A DNA stretch of 64,000 nt from Massilia sp. CF038 (GCF_900129765.1 NZ_FQWU01000003.1:62001-126000), one strand, 5' to 3'. Positions 27,998 to 36,573 are shown, numbered from the stretch's first letter. Notes: generated by a model from the letters alone, not told the origin. Made by a program: numbers and translations.

Positions 27998-28852
27998 TCA
28001 AACCAGCGAAAGCCCGTTGCGAAATTGTTGGAACCTGGCTTCCACACGCTCCTGAGCGTTCTCCGAATGTCGGATTGCGCCGGCCATAGCGCGTATCAGC
28101 AAATCTCGTTGCCCGTCTATCAGCTCGATGATTGCCGCCCGCGTTTCGTCCTTCACTAGCCGCGCCACATCTTTCCCAAGCAGACATGCGCCAGCCAAGT
28201 CCGGATCGTGATCGGCCGCCTCCAGCAGCGAATACTCCGCATCGTACAGCCGTGCTTCATTGCCAGCAGCGGCATAATTGTTCATTAGTTGAAGCAGATC
28301 GTGTGCGTCCTTGGGATTACCACGGCCCCGGTCAGACCAGGCGATCAGCTTGAGCACCGCCAATCCAGGCAGCGAGGCGACGCGGCCCACCAGGCCAGGA
28401 GCAAACTCCACTTCTTCGGCTGACGCCAAAACGTCCTCGTAACCAATCACACTCATGACCACGGCCATGTCGGGCGGCCAGACGATCGCACTCTGCTCGC
28501 CGGCAATTGCACCGAAGGGCACCAGATCCAGCGGGTAACGCTGCGGTGATGCGTCTTCCTTGTAGTAGAGACGCTGGGCTGCTGTGTAATCCAAGGTGAA
28601 ACCGGGCCGTGCAGAAATGCCTGTCTTCAAGCGCTCGAACTGCGCCCAGCTGGCCACGGCCACTGCAAAATCAACGTCGTAGGTAGCACGTCCCGCGGGC
28701 AGACCGAACACATGCGTCAACAGGATGTCACGCGCTGTCGCCCCGACCAGCATGTACTCGATGCCCGCCCGTGCGGCCTCTTCTGCGACTGCGCGCAGCA
28801 CCTGCAGCAATATAGGGTCGAGCGGCCGCTCAGGCCGGATTGAGGTCGCCAT
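27998..28852 (-). CDS. AbiEii-like nucleotidyltransferase (putative type IV toxin)
   Basis: Probable effector of an AbiE-like toxin-antitoxin or phage-defence pair. It has 284 aa. The N-terminal nucleotidyltransferase fold shows LVGATARDILL (G-x4-RD) at about residues 27-37 and the catalytic acid pair in YDVDFAV at about 51-57, followed by RLYYKEDASPQRYPLDLVPFG. The C-terminal part (about 150-284) is helical. Known AbiEii proteins transfer nucleotides to tRNA or other acceptors; the target here is unknown. The start overlaps the end of the partner gene by 23 nt, so the two are co-translated. Confidence 0.82.
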   Translation of the reverse strand: MATSIRPERPLDPILLQVLRAVAEEAARAGIEYMLVGATARDILLTHVFGLPAGRATYDVDFAVAVASWAQFERLKTGISARPGFTLDYTAAQRLYYKEDASPQRYPLDLVPFGAIAGEQSAIVWPPDMAVVMSVIGYEDVLASAEEVEFAPGLVGRVASLPGLAVLKLIAWSDRGRGNPKDAHDLLQLMNNYAAAGNEARLYDAEYSLLEAADHDPDLAGACLLGKDVARLVKDETRAAIIELIDGQRDLLIRAMAGAIRHSENAQERVEARFQQFRNGLSLV

Positions 28853-29900
28853 TGGTCCATTCCTTACGCATCAGGTGCGCCGTCTCCGCAGAACGTGGAT
28901 CAAGCGACGCCAGCAAATCAGCGTATACCAGCGCAAACGGTGCGATACCAGGTCCCGATTCCAGACCCTCGCCCCAGAACTTATCCAGCACTTCCAGCGA
29001 ACCGTTCGGATCCGGCTTGGCGCGGTAGGTCGTGACAAGTCCCTTCAACCAAGCGCCGCGCGCGGCCGGGGCGACGTAAATGGTTTGCGTCGCAGGCTTC
29101 AGATAGCCGGTAAGGTGATGGGCAGCTACTTCACCGCCCCACACCGCGCCAGACATGTCCAACTGGGCATCTTTCCACCAGTCTGTGCTGGGCACGCTGT
29201 AGCGCCTGCCGTTCAGCTTGGGCCGCAACTGAATCGGATAGTTTAGGGTCCATTCTTCGAGCAGTTTCTCCGGCTCCAATAGTGCACGGCGCTTCCCTGC
29301 TCCGCCCGAAATGACGTAACCACGCCGCTCCAGATCCTCCACGGCATTGCTCACCGCGCCCAGCGAGACCCCAGCCTTGCTGGCGATTTCGCGATAAGGG
29401 GCCGCCACCATGCCCGAACTAGTTAGCAACGTGAACGCTACCCGCAGTCCGGCGACCGTCGTAACGGCGCCGGTCGAACGGCCGGGTTTCGCGCCCGTCT
29501 CTCGACGTTCCCCCGTGACATACACGAGCAGACCCGGCCCCTTCAAAAACGCATTGCCGTGTGTGTCGATGAACTGTAAATCGATGTCGCGGCAATACGC
29601 AGCCATTTCCTTGCTGAGATAGGATGTAATCAGGAGGCCGGGCGTAGCAACACTTTTGAGTTGCTGTTTTACCTGTTGCGCCACATCGCGTCGATCGACG
29701 AAGGTCTTGCACTCGACAGCATAACGACGCGGCTCGCCTTGCACGAACAGGTCGATTTCAGCGTCGTGGCGTCGCTGTAAGTCCGGATAGGGGCCCATGC
29801 TTGAGATCTCGGTCTCAATGTCCAGCCGTTCACGCAGGGCGGCACGAGCGTGTTCAAGCAGCTCGCTTTCAAGAATAACGCCAGTGATTAGCGCGCCCAT
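28830..29900 (-). CDS. AbiEi-like antitoxin with PD-(D/E)XK-like N-terminus
   Basis: First gene of the two-gene AbiE-like operon, 356 aa. Residues about 25-130 look like a restriction-endonuclease fold: HDAEIDLFV (Asp50) followed by YAVECKTF (Glu63-x-Lys65) and a helix rich in Gln/Lys. Residues about 150-200 form a winged helix-turn-helix (YREIASKAGVSLGAVSNAVEDLERRGYV) of the AbiEi antitoxin type. The C-terminal part (residues 205-356) resembles AbiEi C-terminal regions. AbiEi proteins repress their own promoter through inverted repeats, and two perfect palindromes lie upstream at 29932-30000. A GGGGG-type ribosome binding site precedes ATG 29900. Whether the nuclease-like part is active is unknown. 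Confidence 0.78.
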   Translation of the reverse strand: MGALITGVILESELLEHARAALRERLDIETEISSMGPYPDLQRRHDAEIDLFVQGEPRRYAVECKTFVDRRDVAQQVKQQLKSVATPGLLITSYLSKEMAAYCRDIDLQFIDTHGNAFLKGPGLLVYVTGERRETGAKPGRSTGAVTTVAGLRVAFTLLTSSGMVAAPYREIASKAGVSLGAVSNAVEDLERRGYVISGGAGKRRALLEPEKLLEEWTLNYPIQLRPKLNGRRYSVPSTDWWKDAQLDMSGAVWGGEVAAHHLTGYLKPATQTIYVAPAARGAWLKGLVTTYRAKPDPNGSLEVLDKFWGEGLESGPGIAPFALVYADLLASLDPRSAETAHLMRKEWTNGDLNPA

Positions 29901-29931
29901 GCAGCCCCCTGTTCATAAAAGTTTAGTGTAC

Positions 29932-29946
29932 ATGTTCCGTGAACAT
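29932..29946. promoter_or_regulatory. Palindrome 1, putative AbiEi operator
   Basis: ATGTTC-cgt-GAACAT, centred about 39 nt upstream of the antitoxin ATG and next to a -10-like TACACT on the minus strand. Extra half sites TGTTCA lie at 29910-29915. Confidence 0.55.
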
Positions 29947-29981
29947 TAAACCATAATGAACGCAATTACTCATATTTTCTT

Positions 29982-30000
29982 TGTTCACGATCCGTGAACA
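29982..30000. promoter_or_regulatory. Palindrome 2, putative AbiEi operator
   Basis: Perfect arms TGTTCACG / CGTGAACA around a 3-nt centre. It shares the TGTTC...GAACA core with palindrome 1, 50 bp away between centres, which suggests cooperative binding on one DNA face or looping. Confidence 0.6.
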
Positions 30001-30099
30001 TCTGAAAAACTTGAACAAAAGTACGCAAATGCCTGCTTGGTGTGGGAATCCTGCCAAAGATCGCCGCGCCAACGAAGGTCAGCACGGCGAAGGGTGAGA

Positions 30100-31458
30100 C
30101 TAAGGCATCACGGGAACGAAGCTTGGCTGGCCAAACTGCATGCCGGGAACATTAATCGGCGTGACGCGTGCGATCATCAGCGGCGAGAAGTACACCACAC
30201 CTGTGCCCGGCGGCTGGGCTGCGGAATTCATCCGCTCGTTGGCGCGGTAGTAGCCGTAATGGAAGTTGTAGTCGGCTGCGGCAGATTCAATGGTGGCGCC
30301 GTCGCGACGGCGTACCAGGCGGTCGTTGACGTACAGCTCGAAGAAGCCATCCGATCCCGTCGACACCTTCTCGTGAATCTTGAAAGTCATCCACTTGCCG
30401 CGTGAGGACGATACCGAAGCGATATAGCTCTGGCTGTAGTCGCAGGAATTAACCGGGCAAGAACCAGGCAGCACGAAGTCCAGCTTGTCACCATGCGCGT
30501 TGATGCTGAACCAGGACTTGGTCACACTGGCATTGGCCAGGTTGTCGAACTTACGCTGGAACAGCGTTGCCCATTTATGGTTGGTAGGGAAATCCGCTGC
30601 CAGGTACATCGACCAGGTGGCCCAGTATTCATCACCCTGCTTGACCACATTCTGGCGCGGTGGTGTACGGCCGCGGCGCGCCTCTTCACCATCGACGGAG
30701 AAGAATTCCGCGCGCGGATGGTCCCCTGCGGTACCCGGCGACGCATGATCGCTTGGCTTGACTTCAAACCGATACGACGGATAGCTGGGTGAGCCAGGAC
30801 TCGGCACCGTGGTCACGGAGGTATTGCGCATGGTATCGGCCCAACGCCACTGCAGTGAATTCCACACGCCATCCGAGTAGGCATAGTTGCCCTGCACATT
30901 AGGCGCCTTGCCGGGCGACTGTGCCCAGGATGTCTGGTGGATCTGTGCATTCGGCACGGACCAGAATGTGCGCGAGCCACCATAGATATTCTGGCTGCCT
31001 GGCGGAACATAACCGTAGACCAGGCGATGGGTTGTCGATGGCGGCACACCCACGCCCACCTTCACCACCACTGGCCAGTTCTTGTGCAGTGTGCCGGAAT
31101 CATATTTGACGAGCACGTTGACGTCGCCAGCAGGCGTTCCGGCAGCGACATTGAAACGCAGTGTGGCCTGGGCAGTCTGACGCAGCGGCACATTGACCGC
31201 CACTGGCGGCATCGACACACCGTTCATGCTGGCCATCGAGACCATCACGGTCCCGGCAAAGCCGCCGTGCGACTCCACATCCAGACCGATGGTGCCGCTG
31301 CCACCCGCTGTGATGTTGACCGTGGTTACTTTAAGGATTGGTGTGAAGGTGCCGACAGTGGCTGCTGCCAACCGGATATCAGCCGCAGCCGCATACGGCG
31401 CGTGCGTAAGGAAGGCGCTGGAGATAGCCGCGCACAGCACAAGTTTTTGCAGATTCAT
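30100..31458 (-). CDS. Secreted polysaccharide-lyase-like protein (heparin lyase I fold), paralogue 1
   Basis: Putative secreted polysaccharide lyase, 452 aa from ATG 31458. The signal peptide ends near AAAA-D (residue 26). Residues about 27-140 form a beta-sandwich domain resembling an Ig-like/NEW3 module (VNITAGGSGTIGLDVESHGG...ATLRFNVAAGTPAGDVNV). Residues about 150-440 form a jelly-roll domain of the heparin-lyase-I type, with WRWADTMRN, HPRAEFFSVDGEEARRG, YWATWSMYL and FPTNHKWATLFQRKF. The last motifs are shared with the two following plus-strand paralogues. The substrate is unknown. It is transcribed away from them across a 363-nt divergent gap. Confidence 0.75.
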   Translation of the reverse strand: MNLQKLVLCAAISSAFLTHAPYAAAADIRLAAATVGTFTPILKVTTVNITAGGSGTIGLDVESHGGFAGTVMVSMASMNGVSMPPVAVNVPLRQTAQATLRFNVAAGTPAGDVNVLVKYDSGTLHKNWPVVVKVGVGVPPSTTHRLVYGYVPPGSQNIYGGSRTFWSVPNAQIHQTSWAQSPGKAPNVQGNYAYSDGVWNSLQWRWADTMRNTSVTTVPSPGSPSYPSYRFEVKPSDHASPGTAGDHPRAEFFSVDGEEARRGRTPPRQNVVKQGDEYWATWSMYLAADFPTNHKWATLFQRKFDNLANASVTKSWFSINAHGDKLDFVLPGSCPVNSCDYSQSYIASVSSSRGKWMTFKIHEKVSTGSDGFFELYVNDRLVRRRDGATIESAAADYNFHYGYYRANERMNSAAQPPGTGVVYFSPLMIARVTPINVPGMQFGQPSFVPVMP

Positions 31459-31821
31459 ATCAGCCTTGATTGAGGGCGCGCACCGGGATGGCGCACGCAA
31501 ACGCAGCCTTGTGGCTGCGGAGTTGGAAAGATGGAATGGAGTAGAACAGGCGGAATTGTCACACCGAAAACTATCGAAAAATCACGCTGTTGCGTGGATG
31601 CGAACGCAAGTTTCGAATCAGTAGGCGATGTGTAGGGCCGCTCGGCGTAAGTGCGCTCCACGGTGTTGTGTTGCGCGCGGATGGCAAATTTATTGCCCAT
31701 CGGTGCGTGATCGGTACATATGCCCCCTTTACATTCACTGCGGGCCTGATGCTGGCGACGTAACACGTCGGCAATTCAAGCGCCTGGTTCGCGCACTTGC
31801 GCTATGCAAACAGGAGAAGCA
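31459..31821. other. Divergent intergenic region between lyase-like genes
   Basis: 363 nt without a supportable gene. It holds a hairpin CGCAGCC-ttgt-GGCTGCG (31502-31519) in the leader of paralogue 1 and a palindrome CGACGT-aac-ACGTCG (31756-31770) 51 nt upstream of paralogue 2, which could be an operator. No convincing -35/-10 pair was found. Confidence 0.5.
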
Positions 31822-33648
31822 ATGAAAATAACAAGAAGGTTAGGCAATTTCGCCCTCATCGCGGCAGTGGCCGCGGCCGTGGCGCCAGTGACGGGCGCGG
31901 CGCCCGTCGGCAACCGGGGCGTGTCGGTGCTGATGGGTGCGCCCATGCAGTTCAATTTCACCGCGCCAAGCGGCAATCAAACCATTTCAAACGGCGGCAG
32001 TACCTGGACCGTGCCGAACGGCCAGATTCACCAACGCGCAGCCGGCCCGAATATCACGGGTACCTGGGCAGTGCCGGTCTCCCACACCACCGGCGGACGC
32101 TGGAAGAATATGTACTTCCGCTGGGCCGATACCACGCGCAACAACGCGATTCAGGTAACGCCGGGTACGGGTGGCACCGGGCCAGTGCCGGCCTACCGTA
32201 TGGAAATCTCGCCAGCCGATGGCAGCGCCACCAGCACACCCCGCGCCGAACTGATCTCCGTTGATCCGAAAGAAGATGCGCGCTTGAAAGAACCGCCGCT
32301 CGAAAACGTCATCCAGAATGGCAACGATTACTGGGTCACGTATGCGATGCATCTGGATCCGAAATTTCCGCTGAATCATCGCTGGGCGACGCTGTTCCAA
32401 CGCATCGGCGACGCCAAGCAAGATGCGGTGACCAAGATGACGGGCTTCGAAATTGCGGTCCACGGCGACAAGCTGTCTTACTGCATGCCCGGCGGCGTGC
32501 GCAATCAATGCGACTACAAGCAATTGATGACCGTGAGCGAAGCGCGCGGCAAATGGATTCAGTTCACCTTCCACGAAGTCGCGTCGACCGATCCGGCCAA
32601 AGGCTTGTTTGAGGTGTATGCCAACAATGCCTTCGTGGCACGCTACACGGGTGCAACCATCGACAGCACTACCGCCAACTATGCCTTGCACTACGGTTAC
32701 TACCGCTCCAACGCGGCGCGCAGCAACGACATGGCGCCTGGCGTCGGCGTGGCTTACTTCAGCCCGCTGATGATTCGCCGTAACGATGTGTTCGACATGC
32801 CGCAGGTGCCACTGATTAATGGTACCGCCCCCGGCACGCCGATCATCGTGCAGCCGGAAGTGCTGGTCAATGCACCGGCCCAGCCTTTCTCCAACGCGAG
32901 CAACGAGCGTGCTGTACTGGACGAGAACTTCGATCAGTTCCCAACCGACCTGCAATGGGGTTCTTCCTACGTCAAGCGCAGCGATGGCACGTCCGACCGT
33001 TTCCAGCTGAGCAGCCGCGGCCGCTCTGGCAAGGCAATGAAGTTCACAGTGCAACCGGAAGACAAGGTCTCGAACGGCAATCGTTCAGAAGTGCACCTGG
33101 TATCGCGCAAGTTTGGCTCAGTTGGCAACGAGGCCTGGTATCAGGGCTACGTGATGATTCCAAAAGACTATTGCGACACGTGCTGGACCGGCAGCGAGCC
33201 CAAATTCCAGCGCATGGTGATCATGCAATGGCACGACAGTCCGGAAAATGGCGACTGGAATAATTTCGTCAGCCACAGCCCATTGGCCTCGCTACGCTAT
33301 ACGGGCGAAGGCGGCGTGCCGCGCTTCACCCTGAACCACGGCTGGGTAACATCCAACAACACGACCGCGATTGCTGAAAAGCCGATTGAAAAAGGTCGCT
33401 GGTACAAGTTCACCGCGCACATCCGTTGGGCCAAGGACACCAGTGGCTTCATGGAAGCGTTCCTCGATGACGTGCCGTTCGGGCCGAAACATTACGCCCG
33501 CAACATGACGAACAACTATCCGGCCTACATGAAGATCGGCATGTATCGCCATACGAGCAACATTGAGAACATTAACTTCCGCTGGACGGTGCCACGCAAC
33601 AGTATCTACTGGGATGACGTGACCATCAGCGATCAGCGCATGCCTTAA
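31822..33648 (+). CDS. Secreted protein with two tandem heparin-lyase-I-type domains, paralogue 2
   Basis: 608 aa from ATG 31822, preceded by AGGAGAAGC. The signal peptide ends near TGAA (residue 26). Domain 1 (about 40-325) carries YFRWADTTRNN, PRAELISVDPKED, YWVTYAMHLDPKFPLNHRWATLFQR, HGDKLSYCMPGG and FHEVASTDPAKGLFEVY. A short linker follows. Domain 2 (about 360-608) is a second, more classical member of the polysaccharide lyase fold: GNRSEVHL, WYQGYVMIPKDYC, MVIMQWHDSPENGDW, KGRWYKFTAHIRWAKD, GFMEAFLDDVPFG and YMKIGMYRH. Two lyase-type domains in one chain are unusual and could attack two polymers or act processively, which is inferred. Confidence 0.75.
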   Translation: MKITRRLGNFALIAAVAAAVAPVTGAAPVGNRGVSVLMGAPMQFNFTAPSGNQTISNGGSTWTVPNGQIHQRAAGPNITGTWAVPVSHTTGGRWKNMYFRWADTTRNNAIQVTPGTGGTGPVPAYRMEISPADGSATSTPRAELISVDPKEDARLKEPPLENVIQNGNDYWVTYAMHLDPKFPLNHRWATLFQRIGDAKQDAVTKMTGFEIAVHGDKLSYCMPGGVRNQCDYKQLMTVSEARGKWIQFTFHEVASTDPAKGLFEVYANNAFVARYTGATIDSTTANYALHYGYYRSNAARSNDMAPGVGVAYFSPLMIRRNDVFDMPQVPLINGTAPGTPIIVQPEVLVNAPAQPFSNASNERAVLDENFDQFPTDLQWGSSYVKRSDGTSDRFQLSSRGRSGKAMKFTVQPEDKVSNGNRSEVHLVSRKFGSVGNEAWYQGYVMIPKDYCDTCWTGSEPKFQRMVIMQWHDSPENGDWNNFVSHSPLASLRYTGEGGVPRFTLNHGWVTSNNTTAIAEKPIEKGRWYKFTAHIRWAKDTSGFMEAFLDDVPFGPKHYARNMTNNYPAYMKIGMYRHTSNIENINFRWTVPRNSIYWDDVTISDQRMP

Positions 33649-33662
33649 TCGCGCACCGTGCA

Positions 33663-33700
33663 GACCGGCGTACCCACACGGACGCCGGTCATTTTCTTTC
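33663..33700 (+). terminator. Hairpin after paralogue 2
   Basis: Perfect 9-bp arms GACCGGCGT / ACGCCGGTC, 10-nt loop, followed by ATTTTCTTTC. It lies between the two plus-strand lyase-like genes and ends 34 nt before the next ATG, so the genes may be only partly co-transcribed. Confidence 0.65.
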
Positions 33701-33733
33701 TGGCGCAGTCGCGCCCTCCTCTTTCGAGACTCT

Positions 33734-35596
33734 ATGAAACTGACAAAACCACTTTGCCTGCTCGCGCTTGCGACAGCGGCAGCGGCTCTCGTCGCGCCTA
33801 CCTTCGCCGGCAGTACGCTTGGCAACAAGGGCGTCGCCGTACTGATGGGCACGCCAATGAAGTTCAACTATCAGCCACCGGAAAGCAGCACCACCGTTTC
33901 CAACGGCAGCAAAAGCTGGACGCTGTCGCGCAACGTGATTCATCAGACGGCCACCAGCGCCGGTACGGCTGCGCCCAACATCAAGGGTACCTTTGCTTAT
34001 CCCGTGGACATTCCCAATAGCGATGGCTGGCACAACCTGTATTTCCGCTGGGCCGATACCACGCGCGCGGACGCGATCACCATGGTGCCAGCAGCAGGCG
34101 CGGATGGCATTCCCGCGTACCGGATGGAGCTGGGCCCGGTGGACGGCGGCTTGCCAGGTACGCTCAACAATGCACCGCGCGCCGAACTGGTCTCCGTCGA
34201 TCCGCGTGAAGACTTGCGCCAGAAAGATGCCCCACGCAACAATGTGGTCAAGAATGGGGACGAGTATTGGGTCACGTATGCGATGTTCCTGGATGCGAAC
34301 TTCCCGCTGAACCACAAATGGGCCGACCTGTTCCAGCGCAAGTTTGACAAGGTGTTCGAGCCCAGCGCCAAGAAGACATGGTTTGAAATTGCAGTCCATG
34401 GGGACAGCTTGTCGTACTGCATGCCAGGCGGCATCCGCAATCAATGCGACTACAAAACAATCATGCCAGTGCGGGAAGCACGCGGCCGCTGGGTGCAGTT
34501 CACCTTCCATGAAGTGGCATCAACCGATCCAGCCAAGGGCTTGTTTGAAGTGTACGTGGACAATAACTTCGTCGGCCGCTACAACGGGGCCACGCTGGAA
34601 AGCGCCGCGGCGAATTACAGCTTCCACTACGGCTACGAGCGCAGCAATGCCGCGCGCAATGGCGATACCGCGCCTGGCGTTGGGGTTGCCTACTTCACGC
34701 CCCTGATGTTCCGGCGCGGAGACGCGCGGGACAATCCACTGGTGCCTCGCATCAGCGGCGGTGCGCCGGGCACAACGCCCCCAACGATTCCACCCACCAT
34801 CCCGCCAACAACACCGCCAGGCGGCACGGACGTCTTTGGCGTGACCATGCTCAATCCGTCCAAACCGGGCGGCGAAAGCTGGGCGCTGGCAGCAGACGCC
34901 ACGCATGACAGCCGCTTCGACCCGCAAAACACGATCACCCGCAATGCGGACGGTTCGTGGAAGATCAAATCGAATCAGGTGCGCATGTCGGTGTTCACTT
35001 CCACCGGCTACAACGCAGGCCGCATCGCCACTTACGACCGCGACGATCTGGCGCGCCAGGGCTACATGCAGGCGGCTAATGACTGGAAGAATATTGAAAT
35101 GACGGGCTACGTCAAGCTCAATGCGGCGTCGGACATGAGCGACAATTTCGACTGGTACGCCCGCGGCGGCAAGCACAATGACAATCTGTCCGGCTGCGAA
35201 GGTTCTTCCTACAAAGGCGCGCTGCATTACGATGGCCGCACCCGCTGGCAGAAGGAAACCTGGCACGTGAGCTACGAGCAGGCGCCCTACAAGAATGCCA
35301 CTACCTCACTCAAAGGCCGCTGGGTTGGCTTCAAGGCGGTGATGCGCAACACGCCTGTCAATGGCAAAACGGCGGTGCGGCTTGAGCTGTTCTTGAACGA
35401 CAATGCCGACAAGGTCAGCTGGCGCAAGATTTACGACTTTGTCGACGCCGGCGACTGGGGCGGCGATGCCAGCCATTGCGGCGGCAGCGTGAATGCAGCC
35501 CCGATCACCTGGGGCGGACCGATCTCGGTATTCCGTTGGGATAACGCGAACGATGTCGACTTCAAGTGGCTCAGCGTGCGCGAAATCGCACCTTGA
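33734..35596 (+). CDS. Secreted lyase-like protein with Pro/Thr linker and second sandwich domain, paralogue 3
   Basis: 620 aa. The signal peptide ends at FAG (residue 26). Domain 1 (about 30-345) is closely related to domain 1 of paralogue 2 (YFRWADTTRAD, PRAELVSVDPRED, NHKWADLFQRKFD, YCMPGGIRNQCDYK, FHEVASTDPAKGLFEVY). A Thr/Pro linker with repeated TIPPT units follows (about 348-370). The C-terminal domain (about 371-620) differs from that of paralogue 2: it has KNIEMTGYVKLN, NFDWYARGGKHND, WHVSYEQAPY, KGRWVGFKAVMRN, DFVDAGDWGG and VFRWDNANDVDFKWLSVREI, suggesting another jelly-roll or carbohydrate-binding module with paired cysteines. The PT-linker is typical of modular secreted carbohydrate-active enzymes. 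The substrate is unknown. Confidence 0.72.
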   Translation: MKLTKPLCLLALATAAAALVAPTFAGSTLGNKGVAVLMGTPMKFNYQPPESSTTVSNGSKSWTLSRNVIHQTATSAGTAAPNIKGTFAYPVDIPNSDGWHNLYFRWADTTRADAITMVPAAGADGIPAYRMELGPVDGGLPGTLNNAPRAELVSVDPREDLRQKDAPRNNVVKNGDEYWVTYAMFLDANFPLNHKWADLFQRKFDKVFEPSAKKTWFEIAVHGDSLSYCMPGGIRNQCDYKTIMPVREARGRWVQFTFHEVASTDPAKGLFEVYVDNNFVGRYNGATLESAAANYSFHYGYERSNAARNGDTAPGVGVAYFTPLMFRRGDARDNPLVPRISGGAPGTTPPTIPPTIPPTTPPGGTDVFGVTMLNPSKPGGESWALAADATHDSRFDPQNTITRNADGSWKIKSNQVRMSVFTSTGYNAGRIATYDRDDLARQGYMQAANDWKNIEMTGYVKLNAASDMSDNFDWYARGGKHNDNLSGCEGSSYKGALHYDGRTRWQKETWHVSYEQAPYKNATTSLKGRWVGFKAVMRNTPVNGKTAVRLELFLNDNADKVSWRKIYDFVDAGDWGGDASHCGGSVNAAPITWGGPISVFRWDNANDVDFKWLSVREIAP

Positions 35597-35615
35597 CCAC
35601 GGCTGGCTGTCCCGG

Positions 35616-35909
35616 TCAGGCTTTTGGCAGCCAGCGCTTGAAGGACTCGCGGTCCTTGTCCGAAGGAATGTACCACTTGCGCGCGGCTGCATCCCAGCGC
35701 GCGCCCATGGATTTCGCTTCGTCCTTTTCGGCAAACGGGACCACGAGATAGAACGCGCCTTCCTTTGGGGCAGCTGCAGCCGGCCGGCTCTTGTCCTTGC
35801 CAGGCGCAACGCTAGTGGCCGATGGTGCGCTTCGATGTTCTTCCATGGCGCGCGCAAACTCCGGCGACAGCGCCTGGTACGGTGGTTCAAATGGGAGCGG
35901 ATTGGTCAT
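35616..35909 (-). CDS. DUF5710 domain protein
   Basis: Small protein of unknown function, 97 aa. The C-terminal half (residues about 51-92) is a DUF5710 module: FYLVVPFAEKDEAKSMGARWDAAARKWYIPS. The same module is found attached to plasmid primases and helicases, but here it stands alone behind a disordered N-terminus. It is convergent with lyase paralogue 3. Confidence 0.8.
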   Translation of the reverse strand: MTNPLPFEPPYQALSPEFARAMEEHRSAPSATSVAPGKDKSRPAAAAPKEGAFYLVVPFAEKDEAKSMGARWDAAARKWYIPSDKDRESFKRWLPKA

Positions 35910-35973
35910 GAATCACAGTCAGGGCGGATGATCGTTCGATTATAAGCCGCCCGGACCGATGATTCGGGCACTG

Positions 35974-36573
35974 TCAGGGCGCGCAGCTCATGCCAGGCTG
36001 TCGCGCAGGGTCGCTGCCCGCTTTTTCAACAATAAAGTGATACACCTCCGAGACACCGGTGGTCGAGCCAAAGTTGCGCGCGGTGGCTCGCAGCGATGCG
36101 CGGGTGGCGCCGCCCTTGAACTGGTAGACCGACATCAGGGTCACAGTATCGAAGGCTTTGACGGTGCTGTAGCCCACTTGCACCACCGCAGTGTTGGGCC
36201 GCAAGCCCGGATTGGGAAACGTATCGCCGTTGGTCTGGGTTGGTTCAGCCGGGCCGGGAATTGCGGCAATGTCGCCGGGGTTGGTACGCACCGACACGGC
36301 GTCGAACAATTGCGACGGTCCAATAATGATCGAGCGTACCCCGCCGGAGTCCGCCACATTGGCCACCACGCCAAATGTTTCGTTCACGAAGATGCAGCGG
36401 TTGGCATGCAAGGAGGTGTCCGTCGTGATCTCCACATGCGGCGTCGTCAGACCCGGCGTTTCGTAGTGGATCCGAAAACGCATGGTGGCATTGGTGGTGT
36501 CCTTGAGATCGGGAATGGTCTGGCAAGCTGCCAGCATGGATGACGCGCAGATCAATACGGATGACATTTTCAC
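35974..36573 (-). CDS. Hypothetical lipoprotein (GTG start)
   Basis: No known family recognised. It has 199 aa from GTG 36573, chosen because AAGGAGG lies exactly 6 nt upstream; the ATG two codons later has poorer spacing. A lipobox L-A-A-C ends the signal peptide at Cys16. The mature part is beta-rich, with segments such as ATMRFRIHYETPGLTTPHVEIT and SVYQFKGGATRASLRATARN. It is a stand-alone gene; no operon partner is apparent. Confidence 0.7.
   Translation of the reverse strand: MKMSSVLICASSMLAACQTIPDLKDTTNATMRFRIHYETPGLTTPHVEITTDTSLHANRCIFVNETFGVVANVADSGGVRSIIIGPSQLFDAVSVRTNPGDIAAIPGPAEPTQTNGDTFPNPGLRPNTAVVQVGYSTVKAFDTVTLMSVYQFKGGATRASLRATARNFGSTTGVSEVYHFIVEKAGSDPARQPGMSCAP

Noticed and set aside
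31755-31771. Palindrome CGACGT-aac-ACGTCG as a certain operator
   Set aside because: It is short and single; kept only as a note in the divergent lyase region.
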